Assembly: GCA_003116975.1 (NCBI GenBank) | Contig: BGKB01000031.1 | Span: 434,001 to 498,000 of the forward strand | Direction: 5' to 3' | From: Aurantiochytrium sp. KH105 | Taxonomy: Eukaryota; Sar; Bigyra; Thraustochytrida; Thraustochytriidae | DNA length: 64,000 nucleotides | In this document: positions 37,779-47,901 of the stretch, in pieces | How the letters are laid out: each line of letters starts with the position of its first letter | How positions within the stretch are numbered: the first letter of the stretch is position 1 | The notes under the pieces: model-generated | What the model saw: the letters and a program-made list of their open reading frames with translations, nothing else | What the model was told of the DNA's origin: nothing | Database searches by the model: none | Made by a program: the position numbers and the translations under genes

Positions 37779-40700
37779 TCACATTAATTTGCGGCGACGC
37801 GCTCGCGACGCAAGCATAGGCGCGAGAACGGCTGCAGAGAGTACAAATGCGCTGAGACGAGACCAAGACAGCCACGAGGCTCCCGCGCCTGCGCTCTGCT
37901 GCTGACTGTTGGAAGCCTTGGCGAGGACAGCCTCCCAATCCTCGTGAGGAGGCGTCTCTCGATAGAGGTACCGCTGAAAAGATGAGAGCTTCTCCAAGAG
38001 CTCCATCCCATCACGTTTGCAAAACGCGGCGCACACCTCGAGCTGATTCTGCGCACTTGGCTCAACTGGCGCCGGTGCGTCGGCGCCATTTGCGGAACCC
38101 GAAGCTGATCGTTTCTCGTCGCTGCTATTAAGCGAGGAGAATGATCGCGACGACGAGAACGACATCAGCGAAGCCTGCGACGCGGACCCAAAGCCACCCA
38201 GACCCATAGACCCGTTCGCTAAAGGCGGCGCAATGATGCCCATGGACTGAATTGTCTTGACGGCAGCGCGCAGCTCGACGTTCGACAGAGCCTCGACCGC
38301 AGCGACCACAGGACCGAGTGAATGGACGCCATCCTCGTGCGAAGCATGGCGGCGCGCCCAGTCTGTAACCTCTCCCCGCGCTTGGCGGAGAATGCTCTGA
38401 CGCGCAATTTCAATGACTTCCTCACGAGAAAAGGTGCCTTTGTGCATCAACGAAATGACGGCATTGAGAACTGCGCAACAGGAGCTCACTGCGGGCGCAA
38501 GAAGGACGCGAAGCATGCGCAAATGGTCTTCTGAGGCCGCGTCCGTGGACACCGCGACCTGCGCAGGACTTCCGTCTTCATGCTCAGCAACGATGCGAAG
38601 CACACTTGCTTCTGCCAAGTCCGAAAGCGCCATGCGCAGAGCAGCGGGATCCAGATCTGCGCCAGGCACGTTGTTGCGTACAAGATCAGCCACAAAAGAG
38701 GCACCACGCAGCACGCTCACTACCCTTACGGGCGCTCCCCGTGAAATGTTGCTCGTCTTGACTTGGAGAGCGGTCGCGACAACGCAGGCTGGCGCAAGTT
38801 TGGGGAGCAGCTGGCCGCACGAGTAGCGCAGGCGAAGTCGCCGCGCTGCTTCGTCCTCGAGGTTGCTTGCTGCTTGAGAGGGAGCAGAAGAAGAAGAAGA
38901 CGACGACGACGACGACGACGAAGGTGACGAGCCATGCGAAGCGCGTTTATCCTCTTTGATATCAATCTTACATTCTTCTTCTTCCTCGTTCGCTTCGTCC
39001 CCTTGCAGTAGCTTAACTTTTTCTTCCTCGCCGTGGTCTCCACGAGCAGCAGCAGATGATTTAACGCTTGAGACGGTCTTGGGCACTTGCTCATTATGCG
39101 TGGAAACGGGTGCGAGAAACGGGCGCAGCACCTCCTGAGCGCGTTCAATGACTGCAATGGCATTGTCGTCATCTTCGAGATCCAAGTTGGGCGGCAAGCA
39201 GGCACCGGAGGCTCGAGCAAGGCGGAATAAAAACGCCATGCGTCGCAGCAGACCGGTCTCGGGGTGCGCAAGGATGTCGACATCTGCGAAAGAAGACATG
39301 TGACTGCTAGCGCTCCCCTTGCTCGGAGGTTCCTCGTTGCCCTCGTGTGCAGGTGATCCAAGGAGCGCAGCGGCCACGAAAGCAACCGGGGTGAGATAAC
39401 TGACGCGCCTCTGACCAAGGATCACATGGCGGGCGACAGCCTTGACGTAGACTTCCTCGGGGACATAGCAGACGTCCTGTTCACCGCCGTGCGCAGCCTC
39501 GACTTCGTCGATAACCTTGCGCACAGAGATGCCGTCTGCAAAGTTTACGTAGGCCTGGCCATAGTTGGATGCGCCGAAAAGGATGCCAAGGCCGGAGCGG
39601 ATGGTGCCAAAGAGAGACTCCTTTTTCTTTTTGGAGCCCAGCTGCTGCGCCACGTGGCCCTCGGTTTCAAGCGTTCGCTCGTAGTCGATGCTGCTGGGCA
39701 AGAGCGTGACATCATCAATCGAGCCTTCGCGAACGAAGCGGACGGCCATAAGGATCATCCCGAGCTTGGGCTCGCTAATCATTCCCGTGCGGCTACGTCC
39801 GCCCTCGATGAAGACCTCGACGGGAGCGCCTTCGCGCAATTTGCGCAGCAGGTAGCCGTAAAGGACCTTTTTGTAGAGATTGTCACCGCGAAACGATCGT
39901 CGCAGAAAGAAAGCGCCAGAGTATGAGAAGAGAGGTCCGATGACGGGGATGTTGAGGTTGTCGCCCGAGGCGATGTGCGGCACGGCAAAGTTGAAGCCAA
40001 AGTGCAAGTAAGACATGAGCAGGTAATCAATGTGGCTGCGATGCGTTGGCAAGAGCATGACTGCGCTTCCCGAGCGAGCTGCGCGTTCGAGGCCTTCGCG
40101 CGCGCGACTTACACCCTCAAGGTCGACTTCGATGGCGGAGAAGATGGCCTTCCAAAGCTTGCCGAGGATCCAGCCGAGGAAACGGACTGCAGACATTCGG
40201 CAGCGGCCCTCGATGCGGCTGAGGATCTCTTTCATGCGTTTGCTGATGAGCTGCAGACTCGAGTCGAGCTCTTCCTCGTCACCAGCGCGCCCGCAGCTGC
40301 TCTCAAAGCCTTCCGAGGGGCTTTGTGTCGGTTCGATTTCTACTTTGGCATTGTACATTTGCTGGATGGAGAGCGGTGGGCCCAAGAGGCCTCCGCCTTT
40401 GTAGCGTCCGAGTGCGAACCACAGGTCGCTGGTCAGGAGAGCGGCGATGCGGCGCCACCAAGAGATGGATTCTTCGAGCGTCGGCGAGGCGTTTTCGCGC
40501 GAGGCACGGGTTTTCCACGCCTCGTGCATGACGTCGACGACTTGAGTCTTGAGTGCGGACCCTTGCCGGAGCATCATCCTCTCTGCTTTCGTGGGGCCCG
40601 GGCCTTGAAAGAAGACGTCCCGGCGGGGTCCTCGCGGGCTCGGCGGCGACATGGCCAGCATTCCTGGCGGCGTCGGCGGCGTGGCCACGCGAATCGGCGT

Positions 40701-41072
40701 CGACGGCGTGCTCGCGCTGTCGGCGTCCGTCGTGCCTGTCGCCTCCTCCTCCTCCTCCTCCTCCTCCATATTGACCCGTACCGCCACCTCTTCTTCGTGC
40801 CCGATCTCCTTGGCGCGCGGCGTCGCCTTATCCGCCTTTTCCTCGCCGTCCATCTCCTCCGGCCCGGCCCTGGCCGTCCTCCTCGTCCTCCTCGCCGTCG
40901 CCGTCGCCGTCGCGCTCGCGCTCGCGCTCGCGCTCAGGTCTCCTCCGCCTCCGGCGCCGCCCTCGGCCGCCGCGCGCTCCTCCATCCCCTGCTGCCGCCG
41001 CTGCTGCCGCTGCCGCGGCGCGCCGCGCGCGAGCGGCTCGGGCGCCACGGCCTCCTGCGCGCCGGGCGTCAT
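37779..41072 (-). CDS. Glycerol-3-phosphate or DHAP acyltransferase (PlsB/GPAT1/GNPAT superfamily), 1097 aa
   Basis: These enzymes add the first acyl chain to glycerol-3-phosphate (or DHAP) in glycerolipid or ether-lipid synthesis. The acyltransferase blocks are clear. Block I is LLPTHRSHIDYLLMSY (HxxxxD, residue about 341), block II GAFFLRRSFRGDNLYKKV, block III VEVFIEGGRSRTGMISEPKLG and block IV VTLLPSSIDYERTLE. The N-terminal 220 residues are Glu/Ala/Gly/Pro-rich and disordered. A C-terminal hydrophobic helix (SRLSAFVLSAAVLAPMLA) ends in RARRRKLM, consistent with a tail anchor. Length is above the usual 800-830 because of disordered inserts (a Ser run near residues 715-730). The sequence does not decide between glycerol-3-phosphate and DHAP as acceptor. 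Confidence 0.9.
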   Translation of the reverse strand: MTPGAQEAVAPEPLARGAPRQRQQRRQQGMEERAAAEGGAGGGGDLSASASASATATATARRTRRTARAGPEEMDGEEKADKATPRAKEIGHEEEVAVRVNMEEEEEEEEATGTTDADSASTPSTPIRVATPPTPPGMLAMSPPSPRGPRRDVFFQGPGPTKAERMMLRQGSALKTQVVDVMHEAWKTRASRENASPTLEESISWWRRIAALLTSDLWFALGRYKGGGLLGPPLSIQQMYNAKVEIEPTQSPSEGFESSCGRAGDEEELDSSLQLISKRMKEILSRIEGRCRMSAVRFLGWILGKLWKAIFSAIEVDLEGVSRAREGLERAARSGSAVMLLPTHRSHIDYLLMSYLHFGFNFAVPHIASGDNLNIPVIGPLFSYSGAFFLRRSFRGDNLYKKVLYGYLLRKLREGAPVEVFIEGGRSRTGMISEPKLGMILMAVRFVREGSIDDVTLLPSSIDYERTLETEGHVAQQLGSKKKKESLFGTIRSGLGILFGASNYGQAYVNFADGISVRKVIDEVEAAHGGEQDVCYVPEEVYVKAVARHVILGQRRVSYLTPVAFVAAALLGSPAHEGNEEPPSKGSASSHMSSFADVDILAHPETGLLRRMAFLFRLARASGACLPPNLDLEDDDNAIAVIERAQEVLRPFLAPVSTHNEQVPKTVSSVKSSAAARGDHGEEEKVKLLQGDEANEEEEECKIDIKEDKRASHGSSPSSSSSSSSSSSSAPSQAASNLEDEAARRLRLRYSCGQLLPKLAPACVVATALQVKTSNISRGAPVRVVSVLRGASFVADLVRNNVPGADLDPAALRMALSDLAEASVLRIVAEHEDGSPAQVAVSTDAASEDHLRMLRVLLAPAVSSCCAVLNAVISLMHKGTFSREEVIEIARQSILRQARGEVTDWARRHASHEDGVHSLGPVVAAVEALSNVELRAAVKTIQSMGIIAPPLANGSMGLGGFGSASQASLMSFSSSRSFSSLNSSDEKRSASGSANGADAPAPVEPSAQNQLEVCAAFCKRDGMELLEKLSSFQRYLYRETPPHEDWEAVLAKASNSQQQSAGAGASWLSWSRLSAFVLSAAVLAPMLASRARRRKLM

Positions 41073-41970
41073 GCGCGCAGCTCCCGCCTCGCGTCGCCGG
41101 GTTTTGCTCTGCTGAGCTGCGCCTTGCTCTGCGCGGCTGCCCTGCTGCTGCGCGCGTTACGACCAGCCGGCACGCGCGATGCGGCGCGGCGATGGCGGCC
41201 GAGAAACCGCGGCGCGCGGCCTGGAAACCAAGCGTGCACGCCGCGGCGGGAGCGCGGAGAGCAGAGCAGAGCAGAGCAGCGCAGAGGCCGCGCGAGGCAG
41301 GGCGGCGGGAGGAGAGGAGGGCGGGAGAGCAGGAGAGGGGAGAGCAGGGCGCGATGGATGCGGCTGTTAGAGATTGAGATTAGGTGTGCCAGGTTACGCC
41401 GGCGGCCTCGCGCGGTTTCGATGGGCAGGAGCGTGAGCGCGAGGCCGGAGAGGCCGGCCGACCTCGCGCGCGACCTCGCGCGCGGCCTCGGCAGCGACGC
41501 CGGGCGCGAGCCGCGCGCGCAGGAGCGGGGAGGGAGACGCTGCGGCCTGGCGAGCGGCGCGGCGAGATCGGTCGCGGACGGGAGGGACGAGGACTTGGTG
41601 AGTGAGTGAGCGCGGGTGGGCACGTGCACGCGCCCGCTAGGCACAGGCGCAGCTGCAGCCAGAGCAAGAGAAACAGCAACAGCAGCACGAGAAACAGAAG
41701 CAGAAACAGCAGCGACGCGGAGAGGAGGTCCGCGGCCGGGCGTTCGTGGCGGACTCGGAGGCGCGGACGGGTTGCGTCGGCGAGGTTATGACGGCCGGTC
41801 TCGAGAGGGTGACGATGAGAGAGGTGTTGTCGCGACGCGTGGCGCATTCATTGGGTCAAATGAGTGGAAAGCCAACCAAAAGCAAAAAGAGCGGCGGGGA
41901 AAAGAAAAGAAGAGAAAAGGAAATTGATAAGCAAGCTGCGCTCGGCTCTCTCGCGGCGGTTCCTCTCAAA

Positions 41971-42004
41971 TGCTGCAGCTGCTGCTGCTGCTGCTGCTGC
42001 TGCA
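41971..42004. repeat. CTG trinucleotide repeat
   Basis: About nine CTG units flanked by CTGCAG palindromes. Confidence 0.85.
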
Positions 42005-42226
42005 GGCTCTTTGTCAGGCCGCAGCTGCCGGCTGCGCCGACGCGGGCCTCGGGAAGGAGCTCGAAGGGAAGAGGAAGATTCGAAGCGGCTGTGCCTGCCG
42101 CCGCGGGTGCGAAGGAAGGACCTCGGGCGAAGGAATGGTCGCACGGACCGCCTTTCGATGCGGTAGTTGTAGCTTTTGGGTGGGTCCATGACGTAAGCGA
42201 GGGGAAAGAAAGGAGCCCAAAGGTCA

Positions 42227-42310
42227 GCGAGGCGAGGCGAGGCGAGGCGAGGCAGTGACACCGCTGAATAACGAGGGATCGAACGAGGGATCGAACGAGG
42301 GATCGATCGA
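42227..42310. repeat. GGCGA pentamers and GAACGAGGGATC tandem repeat
   Basis: GGCGA units (42227-42253) are followed by about three copies of a 12-bp GAACGAGGGATC unit (42271-42310). Confidence 0.8.
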
Positions 42311-42781
42311 TGGCTGCCTCGGCCGCGGTCCGAAAAGCACGTGCGCAGTGACCCTGGACCTGCCAACTACATGATGCTTTGGATTGAGTGAAGATGAAGA
42401 TCGTTCGTTTGTTTTTTTAGGGCCAAAATTGCGTGCATGCACCCTTCGGTCCAGAGGCAGAAGGAAGGCGGGGCGATGGAGCGAAATCGTCACCCGAAGG
42501 AGCCTCTCTTTGTCATGGAAATATGTCAACCGTTGCCGGGTGCGACGGAAAGTACAAGGCTACCAGTACGTACAGCCAACCCTTTGTTCCTTGGCGCTCG
42601 CTCCACCCAGCATGCTTTCTCGCCACGGAGATATTTTCCGCCGAGCAGTAAATCTAGATAGGCATATCAATCAAAAGTATACCTAGAAGCTAACCTGACG
42701 AACCAAGACCAAAGTTAAAAAGAGGTCAGGAAAGATTTGTTTTTATACAATTGACAGACATCCTGCTGCGACTGCCTTTTA

Positions 42782-43798
42782 TCATGTACGATCCATGAAT
42801 TGTGTGCCAATGTCAGAAAGAAGAAGCACCCACACAAAAAGGTCCACAATGGCACTAACGAGTCCAGTTGTATAAAGCATACCACACTTAAGGTTCTCCC
42901 AAAGAAGCTCTTCCTTTCCGTGCTTCGAGTCCTTTTCTTTGGAGTGCGAATCATATTTGGTGGACTGCGAGTCTCTTCCTTTGGGCACCGATTGCTGAGA
43001 CTTTCGAGACTCGTTGTCATTCGCTAACTCAGACGTGTCTCCGCTTGCAGTTGTCAAAGCTGAAGACCTCCTTCCGTCCCCCTTTGGCTCTGTGGATACT
43101 TTTGCTGTGAAACAGAAACAGAAGACGCGTCTAAACTCCCCTCTGTCCTTGACGAGTATGCTGACGATCCAAAAGGGCAGGAACAGGCCATAAACAAGCA
43201 TGAGAAATGGAAAAATCACCACTTGCACAGATGTGTACAAGCACAACAAAAGCAGACGAGCGCACACGTCTGACCGGTGAATCGAGTATTTTGTGACACC
43301 GATGACGATGTCAAAGATGTTCGTGATGGTTCCGAAAATGAGGAAGATGATGATGGCCGGGTCCTTGCTGGTCACCTCGCGGACGCCCTCGAACATGATC
43401 AAAGAGATGGAAGCCAATGTAAGAGAAAACGAGCCAAGGACGTTCTCTGCAATCTCGAAGAAAATGTCACCAATGATTGTGGACGAGTTGTGCCGATGCA
43501 CAATGCGAAGAAAGAGGAAAAGCAGAATGAGCACCGAGTAGACGATAAATACCCAGCCAAGTGTGGCCTGATAAGGGAGAGTATTGATGCCAGTGAGCAT
43601 GAGAAAGATTGGCTCCGCCGCCGCCGTCAAGCAAGCGTGCATGTTCTTTTTGCTTTCCTTGAGGTGCTCTACATCCCCCTCATCGCATTTGTCTTTGGGG
43701 TCCTCCTCCGTCTTGTTGACACGAGCCTCCCCGGAACCATTGCCCTGTGTTTGAAAGCTAATCAAGAATTGCGGATTGGTATGCTCGGCACCTGACAT
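42782..43798 (-). CDS. Multi-pass membrane protein of unknown family, 338 aa
   Basis: The ATG at 43798 opens a frame with about 50 polar N-terminal residues, then five to seven hydrophobic segments. These include TLGWVFIVYSVLILLFLFLR, FSLTLASISLIMFEGV, AIIIFLIFGTITNIFDIVIG, VVIFPFLMLVYGLFLPFWIV and LVSAIVDLFVWVLLLS. Between the last two lies a polar loop of about 90 residues rich in Ser/Lys/Asp. The pattern suits a transporter- or receptor-like protein, but I match no family motif. A CT tract (43845-43876) lies 50-80 bp upstream of the start, as at TTLL9. Confidence 0.75.
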   Translation of the reverse strand: MSGAEHTNPQFLISFQTQGNGSGEARVNKTEEDPKDKCDEGDVEHLKESKKNMHACLTAAAEPIFLMLTGINTLPYQATLGWVFIVYSVLILLFLFLRIVHRHNSSTIIGDIFFEIAENVLGSFSLTLASISLIMFEGVREVTSKDPAIIIFLIFGTITNIFDIVIGVTKYSIHRSDVCARLLLLCLYTSVQVVIFPFLMLVYGLFLPFWIVSILVKDRGEFRRVFCFCFTAKVSTEPKGDGRRSSALTTASGDTSELANDNESRKSQQSVPKGRDSQSTKYDSHSKEKDSKHGKEELLWENLKCGMLYTTGLVSAIVDLFVWVLLLSDIGTQFMDRT

Positions 43799-43844
43799 CT
43801 TTTGTTATTGATTCCCAGGTCCCCTCCTTCGTGTGTCTTGACCT

Positions 43845-43879
<35 letters not shown>

Positions 43880-44767
43880 TTCTCTCTCGTTGTCTGGGAT
43901 GGCGATTCGGGTTTGGTGATTGCTCCGGCGTCGCTTGCATCCTTTCCAGAGGACCCGTCGATGTGAGACCAGCTGGCCCACTCGAACGAGCGGACCGCCC
44001 AGCCAGTTCTCCTCGCGCGGCACGTGCGCAGCTGGCTCTGGCTCTACCGGGCAAGTTTGTCCCAGAGGGAATGAGAGGGTGATGGGGCCGTAGAGTTGTG
44101 GGAGGAATTGACCCACGAACACAATGAGTGCCGCCTCCAGCCCCCGGCCGGAACGTCCGAGTCGTTTGCGGAAGAAACTTAGAAGGCTTCATGTAAGAAG
44201 GCTAACGTATAACAGCTGGATGCGCGCCGTGGAAGAGAGGAAATGCCAAAGCCGACGTAGGATCACCTCGTGCGCATAATCTCCGCTCAATCCACGCCTC
44301 TATGACCTCGTCTCGACTGTGTTGCAGCAACAAGAGAACTTGGGCTGAGCGTCTCCGACCCCAACCGACAGGGGTTGGGTCGGTCTCCAAGTTCTCTGGT
44401 CGAGACGTAAACGGATCGTCCCCACGTAGATTTTGTTTTCGTTCTCCGCACGCGCAGCTGGAAGCCAGCATCACGTGCCTTGCGAGTTCGAGGCACGTGA
44501 CGGTGCAGCTTCGACCTGCAACGACGAACGGCCGTGTCTGTCGTTCTCAAGCTTCAAGTTGGAAAGATGCGAGGGGGGTCGTCAAGATTTGGGGGGACGA
44601 AGAGTTTGCGGACAGCGTGAGCGCCAGTGGCACCTGCAGCGCGCGCATCTTGCCAGTACATGATTGACAAGAGAAAGTGAAGACCATTACAGATAGAGGA
44701 AAACTTTCAACATAAGGGAACAAGGATCGATTGGCCGTCGGAAAAGGGGTGGGGGACGCTTGGACCA
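43799..44767. other. Intergenic region, no supported gene
   Basis: This region is the upstream side of the 43798 gene and the 3' side of the 5-phosphatase gene. Apart from the CT tract at 43845-43876 nothing stands out; short frames lack domains. Confidence 0.45.
43845..43876. repeat. CT (GA) dinucleotide tract
   Basis: A nearly perfect CT run about 50-80 bp upstream of the ATG at 43798(-). Confidence 0.9.
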
Positions 44768-47536
44768 CTACACGACAGGCTCGAAGCAGCGGCGAGGCAC
44801 AAGTCCCTCCTCGGACCCGATGCGGGCCATGTACCAACCCTCGTCGTCGTCTTCCTCGGGACAAATCGACACGACAATGGCCAAGTCTCCCTTGGAAAAG
44901 GAAATCTCGTCGCCATCGAGGGCAGTGTAATCCTCCTTGGCAATCATCTCGAGGTAAAGACTTGTGCCGAGGTAGTCCATGGACCAAGTGCGTCGCTCGT
45001 ACAGCTTGCGTGTCGTGCCAACGAGAGCCTTGCGCAGGGCAAGAGTGAGACGCTGGCGACGATTCAATTCGCGCTCATATGCGCGCTCACGCTCCTCCGC
45101 AACGCGCATACGATGCTCGCGCTCTGCCTTTTTGCGATCATAGCGCAAGGCCGTGGCCTTGCGCAAAGACTTGAGCGTGTTACCGACGCTAGTTCGCCGA
45201 GACTTGGTGACTGCGCCTAGCGCCTTGACGGAACTGGCCGGAAAGTAGCCGATGGACCCATCGACCGAGCGTCGACCGAGAAGCCAACCGTCGTCAATGT
45301 GTATTTTCTCTTCCGTGAAGAGCTCCAAAAGATCACCTGTGCGAAAGGATATCTCCTCTACTTCACGCGCGTTAAAGTCACGAATTGCAATCACGGTTCG
45401 CGCGGGTCGACTTGCATAGCCGTGCTCATGAGAACGGATTTCGCCCTCATCGCTGTACCAATCGCGTCCCAAAGCATCGTCCTCACCATACACTGTAGTC
45501 TCGTCCTCATATAAGGCCTCCTCCTCATCATACATTGCTTGTTGATCATGGCTGCCGCCGCCAGCGCCGCTGCTGACCTTCTTTTCGAGCTCGGCGTGCG
45601 AGTTGGCGTCAGCTTCGTGCTCGTAACCGTGCCCAAGGTCAAAAGTGTTGCCGTTATCGCTCGCAGTGGCAACAGAGTTTTGATCTTCTTCTCCTTCTTC
45701 TTCTTCTTCTTCTTCGCGAGATGCCAGGTCGCTTAGACCACTGAGCTCCGATGCACTGCGCGAAAAGGGCCGACCGCCGACTGACCTCGCAGAGCCAGGG
45801 TCCTCAGAGCCCTTGCTCGCGCGAGACCACGTGTCCACAGACACTGTGGAAATTGCAGCCGTGAGTGCAGAACGAGTGAGATTTGGCGCTCTGAGCTCGA
45901 CAAAGGGCAGGACGAATTCGGCGCCGACTGGCTTATGATCAGAGATTAGATATTCGGGGCACGAAAAGTACGAGCATTGCTGGATACGGTTACTGGCCAC
46001 GGCATCATCGAGTTTCCAAAGAATGCGATCGCACCACGATGGCGTGCGGGGCACCTTTTTCCCATTCTCTTTAAATCCGCGCGTGTCGTAGTAATTCGTG
46101 CCGGGCTGGAATTTGTACGTTGGCACAAAGTTGATGAGTCCCTCGTGGAAATCTTGAAAAACGCGTTCATGGGCGCGCTCCGAAGTCAGTTGGTCGTGCT
46201 CCATGAGTCTGTGCAAGTTTTTCTGGCGCACGAGATCGATCGTTTCCCTCCACGAGAACGAGTCGATTCGGTAGTTGAGGTCCCCAAACCAAAAGATCAT
46301 ATCGTGATCTCCGATTTTAATGGGTTCATCGCCAATTCTTCCATAAGAGTACGCCAGGAGATCCGCCTGACTAGAAAAGTCCTCGCCCGCACCGCCTTCA
46401 AAAGGCCCGGCCATGCCGCGCCCGCCATTGCTATTGGCGACACCGTCGCCACCGAAAGGTCTACCGATTGGCGGCCGCAAGCTTCCAGCACGTTTTGACA
46501 ACGATTGACTGATGCGACCCAAGCTCCGGCCCGCCTTGGTGTTTTGTGCCTTGGCTCGAAAGCGGCCCATTCGCGTCGAGGGCGTGGAAGACGGAGACAA
46601 GGACCGCATATCGGACCCTGCCTCCGCGTCTCCTGAGGCCAAGCTCTCCTCGGCGTCCTCTTCGCCGCCGCCGCCGCCGCCGCTGAAGCCGCCGCCGCTA
46701 TATTCCCCGCGAAAGTCATCGTTTACTTTCGATTCCATTTCGGGCTCCTCCACGTCGCCGTACGGAGAAGGTGATTGGCCTCGATCAGCTTCTTCGTGAA
46801 CGTCCGCATCCGTAAAGGTAGCCGTCGCGTAGCGCGCGAGACCTAGCGCAGACTCGACTAGCGAAGAAGACGTGTGATCATCCGCGCTCAAAAGATTTCG
46901 ACCGCTTCCGGGCTGGCTTGTTCTCTCGAGACCGAGCAAGGTTTCGACGGGTACGACGCTCTTGGAGAGGAATTCCTTGGAGTTTTTCAGATCAAGAGGC
47001 GCAAATCGCAGTCCGTGGTATATGTTCGTAAAGTCTGCATTGCGTTTGACAACCTCTTTTTGGTGTGCGCTGAGGTGGCTCCCCACGAAGCACATGGCTT
47101 TGAACTTGTGAGAGGCCGTCTGCAGGCGAAAACGGATGGCGACGGCGCCCTTGTTGCCAAGGACGCCAAAGCGGCCAACAGCGTAGTACCCAATCATGAG
47201 TCGCGATATTTTGGGCCGATGCTCTTTGCGCGTCAGGACGCAAGTCATGACGCCGATGAGCTGCGAAACCGCGATGACGCTGTACTTGACGCCGTCATAC
47301 GGGGCGTGCGACTCGAGACACTCAACGAACTGCCGCGCCCATACCTCGGAGGCCTCCTCGCTGCGCTTGTTCTGCACGTACGTCGTCACGTCGGAGAGCT
47401 GTACGATTTCCTGCAGCGAGACCGCGACGATGTCTGGCGCCGTCGCGGACTTGCACAGCCACTTGCGCAGGTCCTGGCCGGTCCCGAGCTTGGCGTTCAC
47501 GTTCCAGGACCCCACCAAGATCCGCAGCTTGGGCAT
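44768..47536 (-). CDS. Inositol-polyphosphate 5-phosphatase with two C-terminal SH3 domains, 922 aa
   Basis: The IPPc domain (residues about 3-550) removes the 5-phosphate of phosphoinositides or inositol phosphates. Motifs are RILVGSWNVNAKL, SLQEIVQLSD, GRFGVLGNKGAVAIRF, FVGSHLSAHQ, FWFGDLNYRID, PTYKFQPGT, VPRTPSWCDRILW and ISDHKPVGAEF. A Gly/Ser/Glu-rich insert of about 200 residues (residues about 215-415) splits the domain before the WFGDLNYRI block. SH3-1 lies at about 710-770 (VIAIRDFNAREVEEISFRTG) and SH3-2 at about 860-922 (AKEDYTALDGDEISFSKGDL; GLVPRRCFEPVV). The SH3 pair could bind proline-rich partners such as endocytic proteins (inference). The ATG at 47536 starts right at the catalytic core; the frame upstream is open only from non-ATG codons. 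Confidence 0.9.
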   Translation of the reverse strand: MPKLRILVGSWNVNAKLGTGQDLRKWLCKSATAPDIVAVSLQEIVQLSDVTTYVQNKRSEEASEVWARQFVECLESHAPYDGVKYSVIAVSQLIGVMTCVLTRKEHRPKISRLMIGYYAVGRFGVLGNKGAVAIRFRLQTASHKFKAMCFVGSHLSAHQKEVVKRNADFTNIYHGLRFAPLDLKNSKEFLSKSVVPVETLLGLERTSQPGSGRNLLSADDHTSSSLVESALGLARYATATFTDADVHEEADRGQSPSPYGDVEEPEMESKVNDDFRGEYSGGGFSGGGGGGEEDAEESLASGDAEAGSDMRSLSPSSTPSTRMGRFRAKAQNTKAGRSLGRISQSLSKRAGSLRPPIGRPFGGDGVANSNGGRGMAGPFEGGAGEDFSSQADLLAYSYGRIGDEPIKIGDHDMIFWFGDLNYRIDSFSWRETIDLVRQKNLHRLMEHDQLTSERAHERVFQDFHEGLINFVPTYKFQPGTNYYDTRGFKENGKKVPRTPSWCDRILWKLDDAVASNRIQQCSYFSCPEYLISDHKPVGAEFVLPFVELRAPNLTRSALTAAISTVSVDTWSRASKGSEDPGSARSVGGRPFSRSASELSGLSDLASREEEEEEEGEEDQNSVATASDNGNTFDLGHGYEHEADANSHAELEKKVSSGAGGGSHDQQAMYDEEEALYEDETTVYGEDDALGRDWYSDEGEIRSHEHGYASRPARTVIAIRDFNAREVEEISFRTGDLLELFTEEKIHIDDGWLLGRRSVDGSIGYFPASSVKALGAVTKSRRTSVGNTLKSLRKATALRYDRKKAEREHRMRVAEERERAYERELNRRQRLTLALRKALVGTTRKLYERRTWSMDYLGTSLYLEMIAKEDYTALDGDEISFSKGDLAIVVSICPEEDDDEGWYMARIGSEEGLVPRRCFEPVV

Positions 47537-47877
47537 CCTCTCGCCCGCCGCCCCGCGCTTTCGCGGGAGCTCTTCCTCCCTCGCTCGCCCCTCGCTCGCC
47601 CGCTCCCTCGCCCGCCGCCAAGCCCGCCGCGCCACGCCGCGCCGCGCCACGCCAGCCGGCTTTGCTTTCTTTCTTCTTTCCCCCAGAGCTCGCCGGGCTC
47701 CCGGCGCACGCCCTCGCCGCCTCCAGACGGGCCCAGCGCGGCGCTGGACGCCCGCTTGGGTACCTCACCGGAGGCCGCTCCTCGCCCGCCTCCTTCTGCT
47801 CCTCCGCTCGCTCGCCCGGCCGCGCCCGCCCGCTCGCGGCCTCGCTCGCTGTCGCTCGCCCGCTCGTACAGCTGCAG

Positions 47878-47901
47878 CACGTGCACGTGCACGTGCACGT
47901 G
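47878..47901. promoter_or_regulatory. Four tandem CACGTG palindromes
   Basis: Four perfect, contiguous CACGTG hexamers lie about 340-365 bp upstream of the 5-phosphatase start and about 1.06 kb upstream of HELLS. CACGTG is the known core site (E-box/G-box) of bHLH and bZIP factors. A regulatory role is inferred. Confidence 0.5.

Larger units (their letters stand above)
41073..42781. other. Intergenic region, repeat-rich, no supported gene
   Basis: The gap is GC-rich near 41080-41600 and holds a CTG run (41971-42004), GGCGA units (42227-42253) and a 12-bp tandem repeat (42271-42310). Short frames overlap on both strands, but none shows a domain. Confidence 0.45.

Noticed and set aside
39975-41609. 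544-codon + strand frame over the acyltransferase N-terminus
   Set aside because: Arg/Leu low complexity over the GC-rich disordered region. It is not supported as a gene.
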